From: Candidatus Eiseniibacteriota bacterium
GTDB lineage: Bacteria; Eisenbacteria; RBG-16-71-46; SZUA-252
Length of the DNA: 50,552 nt
Assembly (NCBI GenBank): GCA_003235575.1
Contig: QJVW01000051.1
Span: 1-50,552 of the forward strand
Direction: 5' to 3'
Part shown: positions 25,006 to 33,169 of the stretch, one piece after another
How the letters are laid out: every line of letters starts with the position of its first letter
Numbering within the stretch: the first letter of the stretch is position 1
Made by a program: the position numbers and the translations under genes
Notes under the pieces: generated by a model
Told to the model about the DNA's origin: nothing
The model's database searches: none
Seen by the model: the letters and a program-made list of their open reading frames with translations, nothing else

Positions 25006-26045
25006 CCCGACAGAGCCCCGCCTCCGGGAAGCCCGCGATCAGGGCCCGTACTCCCGGAGACGTGTCCGCAGAGCAACCGGTGCTCGAATGGGGCCGGGAG
25101 GTGGTGCTGCTCGAATTGCGGGCGTTGGAGATCCTCAAAGACAAAATTGACAATGCGTTCGGGCGTGCGGTTCACCTGTTGGCCGAAGTAAAGGGGCAGG
25201 TTTTGGCCAGCGGCGTGGGCAAATCGGGGCTGGTGGCGAAGAAGATCTCGGCGACGCTTACCAGCACGGGCACGCCCTCGACGTTCGTCCACCCGGTGGA
25301 CGCCGCGCACGGCGACCTGGGGATCGTGACCGGGCGCGACGCGGTATTGCTCCTATCCAAGAGCGGCGAGACGGTCGAGCTGCTCGACTTGCTCCCCACG
25401 TTTCGGCGACGGGGGGTGCCGGTCATCGCCATGACGTGCGCCCCGGGGTCCACGCTGGGTCGGGAGGCGGACGTGACGCTGGACCTGGGGCGGTCGCGCG
25501 AGGCCTGTCCGGACGATCTGGTGCCGACGTCGAGCACGACGGCCGCGCTGGCGATGGGGGATGCCGTCGCCGTGGCCCTGATGCGGTTGAAGGGATTCAC
25601 GCGGGAGGACTTCGCCGTCCTTCACCCGGGCGGCGTGCTCGGGGAGATCGCCGCGAGGCGCGTCGAGGAAAGGATGCGTCGCGGGGAGGACGTTCCGCGC
25701 GTCGCCGCGACGGCCTCCCTGCACGAGGCGCTTCTCGAGATTCTGCGCAAGCGGATCGGAATGACCACCGTCGTGGACGCGGACGGTCGGCTCGGCGGGG
25801 TGCTGACGGACGGCGACTTGAAGCGGATTCTCCTCGCCGGCGCGTTCGATCCGTCGCAGCCGGTGGCCTCGGTGATGTCCCGATCGCCGAAGACCATCGA
25901 GGCCGACGCGCTCATCGCCCACGCGGTGCGGCGCATGGAGGAGAACGAGGGGGGCGCGATCACGTCGCTTGTCGTACTCGATGCCGCGGGAGCCCCTGCC
26001 GGCGTGCTGCACCTGCACGACTGCCTGGGACTCCGCAACCGGTAA
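25002..26045 (+). CDS. kdsD: arabinose-5-phosphate isomerase (KpsF/GutQ family)
   Basis: The 347-residue protein has an SIS isomerase domain (ASGVGKSGLVAKKISATLTS; LLLSKSGETVELLDLLP) and two CBS domains in the C-terminal third (MRRGEDVPRVAATASLHEALL; ASVMSRSPKTIEADALIAHA). It converts ribulose-5-phosphate to arabinose-5-phosphate, the first step to Kdo. A 30-residue extension precedes the usual start. GTG 25002 lies in the kdsA stop. The Kdo-8-phosphate phosphatase gene (kdsC), often next in order, is not here; lptC follows directly. Confidence 0.94.
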   Translation: MTRQSPASGKPAIRARTPGDVSAEQPVLEWGREVVLLELRALEILKDKIDNAFGRAVHLLAEVKGQVLASGVGKSGLVAKKISATLTSTGTPSTFVHPVDAAHGDLGIVTGRDAVLLLSKSGETVELLDLLPTFRRRGVPVIAMTCAPGSTLGREADVTLDLGRSREACPDDLVPTSSTTAALAMGDAVAVALMRLKGFTREDFAVLHPGGVLGEIAARRVEERMRRGEDVPRVAATASLHEALLEILRKRIGMTTVVDADGRLGGVLTDGDLKRILLAGAFDPSQPVASVMSRSPKTIEADALIAHAVRRMEENEGGAITSLVVLDAAGAPAGVLHLHDCLGLRNR

Positions 26046-26049
26046 CGTT

Positions 26050-26679
26050 ATGAAACGTAGAAGGTTTGACCCGTGCGAAGAGGGTCTGGTAGTTTTTGCG
26101 TCGGGAACGCGCCGCGGAGCGGCACGCCTCCTGCTGGCGGGCGCTCTGGCGATCGCCAGCATGGGTGGTGCGACAGGATGCCAGGGAAACCGCACGCCCG
26201 TGGCGGCTCGGGAGGACGTCCGACTGCCGGACCAGGAGGCGCGCGATTTCACGCTGACGGAGAGCGCGGCGGGGACGAAGAACTGGACGCTGCGCGCGGA
26301 GTACGCGGCGATGTACAACCGCGAGCAGCGCGTCGACGCAACGACCGTGCAGATCGATTTCTTCGATCGGGAGGGAGTCCTCTATTCGACCCTTCTCGCC
26401 GATCGGGGCACCGTCCATCAACGGACCAATGACCTGGAGGCGCGGGGAAACGTGCGCGTCACGACCAAGAACGACGTACGAATGGAAACCGACTCGCTCC
26501 GGTTCATCAACCAGACGGGCATGATCGAGTCGGACGGGTTCGTGCGCGTCACCCGCAACGGGGACGTCCTGACCGGCTACGGGTTCGACAGCGACGCGAC
26601 GCTCGAGCATTTCCGGCTGCGGCGCGAGGTCCGCGCCGAAGTGCGAAGCGCGGGCGGGGAAGACGGATTCGGACCGTGA
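26050..26679 (+). CDS. lptC: LPS export protein LptC, possibly lipid-anchored
   Basis: The 209-residue product carries one hydrophobic N-terminal segment (residues about 27-42) ending in GATGC, a weak lipobox with Cys44, then an OstA/LptC-like beta-jellyroll: DFTLTESAAGTKNWTLRAEYA, LLADRGTVHQRTNDLEARGNV and GYGFDSDATLEHFRL. LptC docks on the LptBFG complex and passes LPS to LptA. Position before lptB supports the call. The start is uncertain: ATG 26050 leaves 26 residues before the hydrophobic segment and has no ribosome site, but no better in-frame codon exists. No separate lptA lies between it and lptB, so it might cover both periplasmic roles. Confidence 0.78.
   Translation: MKRRRFDPCEEGLVVFASGTRRGAARLLLAGALAIASMGGATGCQGNRTPVAAREDVRLPDQEARDFTLTESAAGTKNWTLRAEYAAMYNREQRVDATTVQIDFFDREGVLYSTLLADRGTVHQRTNDLEARGNVRVTTKNDVRMETDSLRFINQTGMIESDGFVRVTRNGDVLTGYGFDSDATLEHFRLRREVRAEVRSAGGEDGFGP
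26066..26095 (+). promoter_or_regulatory. possible extended -10 promoter inside the start of lptC
   Basis: TTGACC (26066-26071), an 18-base spacer and TAGTTT (26090-26095), preceded by TGG. The boxes are good, but they lie within the first codons of lptC as called, and the expected start near 26102 has no in-frame start codon before the hydrophobic segment. It may serve lptB-rpoN and later genes, or be chance. Confidence 0.4.
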
Positions 26680-27410
26680 CCGAGAACGGCGGATTGATCG
26701 CGAGCGACCTCGAGCGGTACTACGGCCAGTGGAAGGTGGTCGACGGCGTCACGATCGAAGTCCGTCGCGGCGAAGTGGTGGGTCTTCTGGGCCCGAACGG
26801 GGCCGGCAAGACAACCACGTTCTATCTGATCGTCGGTCTCCTGCGGGGAGACGCCGGGACGATCCGGGTCGATGGCCAGGAAATCACGCGCATGCCGATG
26901 CACCAGCGGGCGCGCCTGGGGATTGGCTACCTGCAGCAGGAGCCGTCGATTTTCCGCCGGCTGACGGTGCGGGAGAACATCCTGGCGATCCTGGAGACGT
27001 TGCCGATGAGCCGCGCGGAGCGGTCGGAACGCCTCGATCAGCTCTTGGAGGAGTTGAACATCAGCCACTTGGCCGATCGTAAGGGTTACCATCTTTCGGG
27101 AGGGGAGCGGAGGCGGGTCGAGATCACGCGCGCGCTGGTGGCGCGGCCCGGGTACCTGCTCCTGGACGAGCCGTTCGTCGGCATCGATCCCATCGCGGTC
27201 GCCGAGATCCAGGACATCGTCGGGCGCTTGCGCGCGAAGGGCCTGGGCATTCTGATCACCGACCACAACGTGCGCGAGACCTTGAGCACCACAGACCGGG
27301 CGTACATCATGTTCGAGGGTCGCATCCTGCTTCAGGGGACGAGCCAGGAACTGGCGCAGGATCCGGTGGCGCGCCAAATCTATCTGGGCGAGCGATTCCG
27401 GCTCGACTGA
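26676..27410 (+). CDS. lptB: LPS export ABC transporter ATP-binding protein LptB
   Basis: A 244-residue ABC ATPase with Walker A GPNGAGKTT (residues 39-47), the signature LSGGERRRVEI, Walker B LLLDEPFVGIDPIA and the switch His in ITDHNVRET. The DEPFVGIDPIAVAEIQ form is diagnostic of LptB. It powers LPS extraction from the inner membrane with LptF and LptG, which are not in the window. The GTG start lies in the lptC stop. rpoN follows after 12 bases, the lptB-rpoN-hpf order known from many Gram-negatives. Confidence 0.96.
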   Translation: MTENGGLIASDLERYYGQWKVVDGVTIEVRRGEVVGLLGPNGAGKTTTFYLIVGLLRGDAGTIRVDGQEITRMPMHQRARLGIGYLQQEPSIFRRLTVRENILAILETLPMSRAERSERLDQLLEELNISHLADRKGYHLSGGERRRVEITRALVARPGYLLLDEPFVGIDPIAVAEIQDIVGRLRAKGLGILITDHNVRETLSTTDRAYIMFEGRILLQGTSQELAQDPVARQIYLGERFRLD

Positions 27411-27422
27411 GGACCGATCGTC

Positions 27423-28835
27423 ATGGAAATGAAGCACGGCCTCATCCAAACGCAGCGACAGCAGCTGATCATCACGCAGCGGCTGCAGCAGGCGCTGAAG
27501 CTGCTGCAGATGCCGACCCTGGAGCTGCAGCAGGCGCTGAAGGCCGAACTGATGTCCAATCCCATGCTCGAGGAAGTCGACGAGGTCGATGATGAGCGGG
27601 AGACCCCGGACCCGGCCCCCGAGGCCGAGGAAGCCGCGCCGGCCGAGAAGAGCGAGGAGCAGGAGGTGAACTGGGACGACTACTGGCCCGACGCCTTCGA
27701 TGCCCCCACGGCCCCCCGAACCAGCGACCCCGACGCCGAATTCTACGAACGCGTGCCCGTCACCGTGACCAGCCTTGGCGACCACCTCTTGGAGCAGCTG
27801 CGCTTCGGCGACCGCAGTGAGGAAGAGATCCTGATCGGGGAGTACCTCATCGGCTCGATCGACGAAAACGGCTTCCTGCAGACCACCGTCGACGAGGTGG
27901 CCGAGGCCCTGGCGGTCGCCCCGGAGCGTGTGGAAGAGGTCCTCGCCATGATCCAGACGTTCGAGCCGCCGGGGGTCGGGGCGCGCAACCTACAAGAATG
28001 CCTCTGGATCCAATTGGTCCAGCGGAAGGAGCAGGATTCCCTGGCCGCGCGCATCATTCAGGAGCAGTTCGATCACTTCGTGAACCGCCGCTTCGGCGAG
28101 GTCGCCCGCCATCTCAAGGTGACGACCGAGGCGGTGCAGGCGGCGGGGGACCTCATCGCGACGCTGGACCCGAAGCCGGGTCAGGTCATCGCGGTGGAGG
28201 AGACGAAGTACGTCGTGCCCGATCTGGTCGTGGAGCGTGTCGGCGAGGACTACGTCGTGACGCTCAACGACCGCAACGTGCCGCGGCTGCGCATCTCGAG
28301 CGCGTATGCGGGCGCGATGCGCAAGGACTCCGGAAACGCGGAGGCGCGGACCTTCATCAAGGACAAGTTGAGCGCGGCGAAGTGGCTGATCGGCACGATC
28401 GAGCAGCGACGCAAGACCATGGTCAAGGTGATGCGCCGGATCGTGGAGGAGCAGCGCGATTTCTTCGACCGCGGCGTCCAGGGGCTGAAGCCGCTCACGC
28501 TGCAGCAGATCGCCAACCAGATCGGCATGCACGAGTCGACGGTCAGCCGCGTCACGACGCAAAAGTACGTGCAGACGCCGCGCGGCGTCTTCGAGTTGAA
28601 GTACTTCTTCTCGAGCGGTCTCCAGACCGAGGACGGCGACGACGTCTCGGCGAAGGTTGCCAAGGACAACATCCTCACGCTGGTGAACGGAGAGGACAAG
28701 CGCGAGCCGCTTAGCGATCAGCGGATCGCGGAGTTGCTGAAGGACCAGGGGTTGAAGATCGCCCGGCGCACCGTGGCGAAGTACCGCGAGGCGCTCCGCA
28801 TCCTGCCGGCGCGATCGCGCCGCCGCTACGACTAG
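27423..28835 (+). CDS. rpoN: RNA polymerase sigma-54 factor
   Basis: The 470-residue protein has the Gln/Leu-rich activator-binding region I (LIITQRLQQALKLLQMPTLE), an acidic region II (residues about 55-85), a core-binding domain with FEPPGVGARNLQECL, the HTH segment (LQQIANQIGMHESTVSR) and the RpoN box ARRTVAKYRE (447-456). Sigma-54 needs AAA+ activators to open -24/-12 promoters; no such activator gene is in the window. ATG 27423 gives the canonical N-terminus. The gene is followed by hpf and hprK, so nitrogen/carbon regulation and PTS signalling are physically linked. Confidence 0.97.
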   Translation: MEMKHGLIQTQRQQLIITQRLQQALKLLQMPTLELQQALKAELMSNPMLEEVDEVDDERETPDPAPEAEEAAPAEKSEEQEVNWDDYWPDAFDAPTAPRTSDPDAEFYERVPVTVTSLGDHLLEQLRFGDRSEEEILIGEYLIGSIDENGFLQTTVDEVAEALAVAPERVEEVLAMIQTFEPPGVGARNLQECLWIQLVQRKEQDSLAARIIQEQFDHFVNRRFGEVARHLKVTTEAVQAAGDLIATLDPKPGQVIAVEETKYVVPDLVVERVGEDYVVTLNDRNVPRLRISSAYAGAMRKDSGNAEARTFIKDKLSAAKWLIGTIEQRRKTMVKVMRRIVEEQRDFFDRGVQGLKPLTLQQIANQIGMHESTVSRVTTQKYVQTPRGVFELKYFFSSGLQTEDGDDVSAKVAKDNILTLVNGEDKREPLSDQRIAELLKDQGLKIARRTVAKYREALRILPARSRRRYD

Positions 28836-28858
28836 CACCCCGAGTGCGGGGAGGTATG

Positions 28859-29395
28859 ATGGACGTGACGATCAAGGGGCGGCACTGGTCTCCCGGCACC
28901 ACCTTCCGGGAGTTCGCCACGAAACGCATGCAGAAGCTCCCGCGGATCTTCCCGTCGCTGATCCGCGCCGAGATGACCCTGACGCGGGAAGGACATCGCC
29001 ATCAGGCGGAACTCCGCGTGCACGGAAACGGCGTCGACCTCCTGACGAAGGGGGTGGACGTCGATCCGCGCACCGCCGTCGACACGGTGGTCGAGAAGGC
29101 GGAGCGCGCGCTGGAGCGACGGAAGGATCGCCTGAAGGACCGCAAGAAGCGCGCGGGCGCGCGCGGGCAGGCCCGCCCGGCGCCGGTGGCGGAACTTCCA
29201 CCGCTCCCTCGGACGCGCGCGACGGTCACCGTGGTGCGCGAGGCCGCCAAGCGTCCGGTCCTCTCCGCGAACGCGGCCGCCACGTCGCTGCTGCGCGGCC
29301 GGAAGCCGTTCCTGGTCTTTACCGAGCCGAGCGGCGAGGTGCGCGTCGCGTATCGACGCGGCGAACGCGAGGTGGGAATCCTTGAACTCGATTAA
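28859..29395 (+). CDS. hpf: ribosome hibernation promoting factor, long form
   Basis: The 178-residue protein has an N-terminal sigma-54-modulation/RaiA domain (MDVTIKGRHWSPG ... AERALERRKDRLKDRKKR) and, after a basic linker, a C-terminal piece of about 50 residues (RPVLSANAAATSLL ... FTEPSGEVRVAYRRGEREVGI) that matches the dimerisation domain of long HPFs. Long HPFs bind 30S subunits and pair two 70S ribosomes into inactive 100S dimers in stationary phase. ATG 28859, just after GGGGAGG, gives the best spacing; ATG 28856 and GTG 28844 are alternatives. The end overlaps hprK by 14 bases. Confidence 0.9.
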   Translation: MDVTIKGRHWSPGTTFREFATKRMQKLPRIFPSLIRAEMTLTREGHRHQAELRVHGNGVDLLTKGVDVDPRTAVDTVVEKAERALERRKDRLKDRKKRAGARGQARPAPVAELPPLPRTRATVTVVREAAKRPVLSANAAATSLLRGRKPFLVFTEPSGEVRVAYRRGEREVGILELD

Positions 29396-30365
29396 GCCGC
29401 CGCCGCTTGGCGTCGACCAGTTCTACGAACAGCAGCGCGAGCAACTCTCGCTGGAGCTGCTCTCGGCCGGCCTCGAGTCGCGCATTCCGATCACCCTGAG
29501 CGACATCCACCGCCCGGGCATGGCGCTCATGGGGTTCACCGAGAATTTCCTGGCGGATCGTATTCAAATCTTCGGCCGGACCGAGGTGGCGTATCTCGCC
29601 ACGCTGAGCGAAGCGGACCGCCAGGCGGCGCTCGACCGCCTGTTCCGCTTCCAGGTTCCGTGCATCATCGTCGCGAAGGGTCTGGAGATTCCGTCGGGGT
29701 TCTTGGAGCGGGCGAACGAGCACACGATCCCGGTGCTGCGCACGCCGCAGGACACCACGCCCTTCATTCACCAGCTGACCGCCTATCTGGACTTCGTCTT
29801 CGCCCCCGCCATTTCGGTGCATGCGTCGCTGGTCGACGTCTACGGCGTCGGCCTTCTGTTCACGGGGCGAAGCGGGATCGGGAAGAGCGAAACGGCGCTG
29901 GACCTCGTCGAGCGCGGCCACCGTCTCGTCGCCGATGACGTGGTTCGCATCACGCGGCGGCACGGCGACATGCTGATCGGCGCGGGGAACGAGGTGCTGA
30001 AGCACACGATGGAGATCCGCGGGTTGGGCATCATCGACGTGCAGGCGATCTTCGGCATCCGGGCCATACGCGGGCAGAAGCGCGTCGAGGTGGAGGTGCA
30101 TCTCACGGATTGGAGCGACGCCCGCGACTATGAGCGCGTCGGACTGGACGACGCGACCGTGAAACACCTCGACGTGGAGATTCCGCTCATCACGATTCCG
30201 ATCTTTCCCGGCAAGAACATCACCGTCATCGCGGAAGTCGTCGCCCTGAACCACCTCGTGAAGGTCTACGGCTATCATCCGGCCCGCGCGCTGAACGAGC
30301 GCCTCCTCGAAAGCATGCGCATGAAGCTCTTGGCGAGCCCGATGGTGCGGGACGACACGGAGTAG
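29382..30365 (+). CDS. hprK: HPr kinase/phosphorylase
   Basis: The 327-residue protein has an N-terminal regulatory domain and a C-terminal kinase domain with the P-loop GRSGIGKS (162-169) and the HprK signature EIRGLGIIDVQAIFG. HprK phosphorylates Ser46 of HPr with ATP or pyrophosphate and removes the phosphate again, tying PTS activity to energy state. It starts at a TTG inside hpf. Ser46 is conserved in the HPr encoded 2.5 kb downstream, so the pair should be functional. Outside Firmicutes it often has regulatory rather than catabolite-repression roles; which applies here is unknown. Confidence 0.95.
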   Translation: MNSIKPPPLGVDQFYEQQREQLSLELLSAGLESRIPITLSDIHRPGMALMGFTENFLADRIQIFGRTEVAYLATLSEADRQAALDRLFRFQVPCIIVAKGLEIPSGFLERANEHTIPVLRTPQDTTPFIHQLTAYLDFVFAPAISVHASLVDVYGVGLLFTGRSGIGKSETALDLVERGHRLVADDVVRITRRHGDMLIGAGNEVLKHTMEIRGLGIIDVQAIFGIRAIRGQKRVEVEVHLTDWSDARDYERVGLDDATVKHLDVEIPLITIPIFPGKNITVIAEVVALNHLVKVYGYHPARALNERLLESMRMKLLASPMVRDDTE

Positions 30366-30368
30366 CCG

Positions 30369-30761
30369 GTGTCCGAGCCCCGCCCCGCCGCGCTGATTCT
30401 CACGCACGGTGCCCTCGGCCAGGAGCTGTTGGGCACGGTGGAGCGCATCTTGGGAGCCCAGACGGACGCCCACAATCTCAGCAACGAAGGGCTGTCGGCC
30501 GAGGGTCTCGTCGCCGCCGTCGAGGCGCGCCTTGCCGCGCTGGCGCCCGGCCAGGGCGTCGTGATCTTCAGCGACCTCGCGGCGGGCTCGTGCGGCCTCG
30601 CGGCCCGCCGCGCCCGTTCCGACGACCGTGTCGTGCGGCGCATCAGCGGCACCAATCTTCCGATGCTCCTCGAGTTTTTCCACTATCGCGATTCGGTCCC
30701 CCTCGACGACCTCCTGCCGCGCATGGAAGCGAAAGGGCGCGCGGGGATCGCCGCCTCGTAG
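30369..30761 (+). CDS. PTS mannose-family EIIA component
   Basis: A 130-residue protein with the EIIA-Man fold: ALILTHGALGQELL carries the phosphorylatable His13, and VVIFSDLAAGSCG forms the following loop. It takes phosphate from HPr and passes it to EIIB. The start is GTG 30369, three bases after hprK, and EIIB begins one base after its stop. EIIA and EIIB are separate polypeptides here, unlike the fused E. coli ManX. Confidence 0.9.
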   Translation: MSEPRPAALILTHGALGQELLGTVERILGAQTDAHNLSNEGLSAEGLVAAVEARLAALAPGQGVVIFSDLAAGSCGLAARRARSDDRVVRRISGTNLPMLLEFFHYRDSVPLDDLLPRMEAKGRAGIAAS

Positions 30762-30762
30762 C

Positions 30763-31245
30763 GTGCCGATCCTTCTGGCGCGCGTCGATGATCGCCTGAT
30801 CCACGGACAGGTCGTGCATGGGTGGGGCCGCGGACTGCGGGCCAGCCGATACGTCATCGTGTCGGACGCGCTGCGCGCCGAGCCCGCGCACGCCGAGCTC
30901 TACCTCCTGGCGGTTCCCGAGGACGCGCGCGGCCTCGTCGTCTCCGAGGAAGAGCTGCGGGACGCGGTCCTGGGCGAGGAGTTGGCGCGCGAGCGGACGA
31001 TTCTCCTCTTCGCGGACCTCGGCACGCCGCTGCGGTTGGTCGAGGCAGGCTATCCGCTGCCGGAGCTGAATCTCGGGGGCCTCCATCACGCACCGGGGAA
31101 AGGGGCGGTGCTTCCGTATCTCTTCCTGGACGCGGAAGACCGCTCCCGTCTCGCCGCGCTCACGGCGCGGGGCGTGCGCGTGACGGCGCAGGACCTGCCC
31201 GGCAACCCCGCCCACGGCGCCGACACGATCCAGGAGTCGCCGTGA
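30763..31245 (+). CDS. PTS mannose/fructose/sorbose-family EIIB component
   Basis: The 160-residue protein starts MPILLARVDDRLIHGQVVHGW, the EIIB-Man signature with His14 as phosphate carrier. Later segments (DLGTPLRLVEAGYPLPELNLGG) match the family. It would phosphorylate the sugar brought in by EIIC/EIID. GTG 30763 lies one base after the EIIA stop, and the stop overlaps EIIC (GTGA). The substrate cannot be read from sequence. Confidence 0.92.
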   Translation: MPILLARVDDRLIHGQVVHGWGRGLRASRYVIVSDALRAEPAHAELYLLAVPEDARGLVVSEEELRDAVLGEELARERTILLFADLGTPLRLVEAGYPLPELNLGGLHHAPGKGAVLPYLFLDAEDRSRLAALTARGVRVTAQDLPGNPAHGADTIQESP

Positions 31246-31997
31246 TCGTCGATTTCCTCCGCCTCGCGTTCCTGGGCGGCATTCTCTCGATCGATCGGTC
31301 GGCCGGCTGGAACCTGATGCTCAGCCAACCGCTCGTGGGCGCCTGCCTCGCGGGCGCGTTGGTCCATCCGGGGAACGAATGGGAGCTCTGGGCGCTGCGG
31401 CTCCCGATCGCCGTCGGGGCGCTGCTCCAACTGCTCCTGACCAACCCGGCCTTGCCGGCCTCCCAACGCCCGCACGATACGGCGACCGCCGGTCCGATCG
31501 GCGGGGCGGTCGCCGTGCTGGGGATGGCCCACCTCCACGCCGCCGTGCCCTCGTCGTCGGGGGGCCTCCTGTGGGTGCTGCTCGGGGTAGGCTCCGGCCT
31601 CCTGGCCGCCGTCGTGGGCGGTTGGATTCACAGGCTTCATGGACACGCGTCGCGGCTCGACACGCGGCGCGCGGCGACGCTGGCCGCGGCGGGGGACGTC
31701 GGCGCTCTGGAGCGGCTGCACCTCGGCGCGTTGTGGCGCATCTTCACGCTGGGCGCCCTGTGGACATGGTGCGGGACGCTCCTTTTCCTGGCCGCATCCC
31801 TCGCCCTGCTGCCGCGGGTCATCGAGTACGCCAGCGCGCGCCGCGTGGGGTTCGTTTTCGCGCTGCTCCTCGGCGCCGCGCTCGCCGCCGCGTACGAGAC
31901 GCACGTGCGCGGCGTTCGGCGCGGATGGCGGTGGAGCGCCGCCGGCGCCGCCGCCACGGCCGCCCTTCTGATCTCGCTCGGCCGGGAGGGCGCGTGA
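31242..31997 (+). CDS. PTS mannose-family EIIC membrane component
   Basis: A 251-residue protein with about six to eight hydrophobic segments. It is called EIIC from the order EIIB-EIIC-EIID, size and the start of the fold (FLGGILSIDRSAGWNLMLSQPLVGACLAGAL). The conserved EIIC motif is weak compared with ManY, so transport ability is not certain. GTG 31242 overlaps the EIIB stop and the end overlaps EIID. Confidence 0.8.
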   Translation: MIVDFLRLAFLGGILSIDRSAGWNLMLSQPLVGACLAGALVHPGNEWELWALRLPIAVGALLQLLLTNPALPASQRPHDTATAGPIGGAVAVLGMAHLHAAVPSSSGGLLWVLLGVGSGLLAAVVGGWIHRLHGHASRLDTRRAATLAAAGDVGALERLHLGALWRIFTLGALWTWCGTLLFLAASLALLPRVIEYASARRVGFVFALLLGAALAAAYETHVRGVRRGWRWSAAGAAATAALLISLGREGA

Positions 31998-32875
31998 ACG
32001 ACGGCAGGCCGGAGGGAGCGCCGGACGTCGATCGGCGGGAGCCGGCCGAGCCGCCGCCCCGGCCGCCATTGCCCCTTCGGCGGCGGGATTTCGGGGCTGC
32101 CGCGGCGCGTCTGCTCCACGTGCAGGCGCTCCTCACCCCCGAGCGCATGCAGGGGCCCGGGTTCGCCTACGCCTTCGAGCCGATCCTCCGTCGACTCTAC
32201 CCCGATCGGGGCCGGCTGGCGGAGGCGCACGAACGGCATGCGGCCTACGTCGCGACGCACCCGGTCATGACGGGGTACCTCCTCGGGGCGGCGGCGCGCC
32301 TGGAGGAGGAACGGGCTCGGGGCGGGGACATGGACGCCTCGAGGATCGAAGCGCTCAAGCGCGCGCTGGCGAGTTCGCTGGCCGCGATGGCCGATCCGCT
32401 CTTCTGGGTCGTCCTGCGCCCGCTGGCCGGCCTCGTCGGGGTGCTCGGGATCGCGCTGTTCGGGCCCGCGGATCCGCTGTTGCCGGATGTCCGCGTCCTG
32501 CTGTGTCCGCTGCTCCTCCTTTTGACGTACAATGCCGTGGCGTTGCCCATTCGTTGGCGCGGCATTCGCGCCGGCTACGCGCGCGCGGGATCGCCGGGCG
32601 ACATCCTCCGGTCGCTTCGCCTCGCGGACTGGCGTGACGTGTTGGAACGCGGCGGCGCGCTGCTCTATGGCGTGCTGGTGATGGCGGTGCTGGCGGGCCT
32701 GGTCATGGCCACGCGGGCGCCGGCGTTGGGGCCGGGCCCACTGGTCTGGGCGATGGCGCCCCTGGCGCTCGGGTTCCTCATCGCCCGGGCGTTGTTGCGC
32801 CGCGCGCCGAGCGCGAGCGTGGAAACGAGCCTCGTGGTGCTGCTCCTCGCCGCCGCGGCGTCGCTCGTGCTCTGA
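31994..32875 (+). CDS. PTS mannose-family EIID membrane component
   Basis: The 293-residue protein has a soluble N-terminal part with the EIID pattern ERMQGPGFAYAFEPILRRLY and HERHAAYVATHPVMTGYLLG, followed by hydrophobic segments. An extra 35-residue Pro/Arg-rich leader precedes it. GTG 31994 lies in the EIIC stop. With EIIA, EIIB and EIIC this completes a mannose-type permease. EIID partners EIIC in the membrane. Confidence 0.87.
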   Translation: MNDGRPEGAPDVDRREPAEPPPRPPLPLRRRDFGAAAARLLHVQALLTPERMQGPGFAYAFEPILRRLYPDRGRLAEAHERHAAYVATHPVMTGYLLGAAARLEEERARGGDMDASRIEALKRALASSLAAMADPLFWVVLRPLAGLVGVLGIALFGPADPLLPDVRVLLCPLLLLLTYNAVALPIRWRGIRAGYARAGSPGDILRSLRLADWRDVLERGGALLYGVLVMAVLAGLVMATRAPALGPGPLVWAMAPLALGFLIARALLRRAPSASVETSLVVLLLAAAASLVL

Positions 32876-32902
32876 TTGTCGCGGAGGTCCTCGACACCGT
32901 CC

Positions 32903-33169
32903 ATGTTGGAACAACAAGTTGTCATCCAGAACCGCCTCGGGTTGCACGCGCGCGCGTGCTCGGTCTTCGTGAAAGAGGCGGCGAAATACGCTTCGCACAT
33001 CACGCTGGCGCGCGACGGTCTCGAAGTGAATGGGAAGAGCATCCTCGGCGTCATGATGCTCGCCGCCGAGCGGGGCGCAGAGCTCCTGCTTCGCGCCGAC
33101 GGCGCGGACGAGGATGCCGCGCTCGCGGCGCTCGTCGGCGTCGTGAACGACAAATTCGGAGAGGAATGA
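32903..33169 (+). CDS. ptsH: phosphocarrier protein HPr
   Basis: An 88-residue HPr with both regulatory sites in canonical numbering: His15 in GLHARAC, the phosphate carrier fed by EI, and Ser46 in NGKSILGVMML, the HprK target. Pro18, usual after HAR, is Ala here, as in a number of non-enteric HPr proteins. ATG 32903 gives the standard N-terminus; GCGGAGG lies rather far upstream (15 bases). The stop overlaps ptsI. Confidence 0.94.
   Translation: MLEQQVVIQNRLGLHARACSVFVKEAAKYASHITLARDGLEVNGKSILGVMMLAAERGAELLLRADGADEDAALAALVGVVNDKFGEE

Noticed and set aside
26161-26679. Later ATG at 26161 as the lptC start
   Set aside because: It would remove the hydrophobic signal segment and leave the mature domain in the cytoplasm, against the known role.
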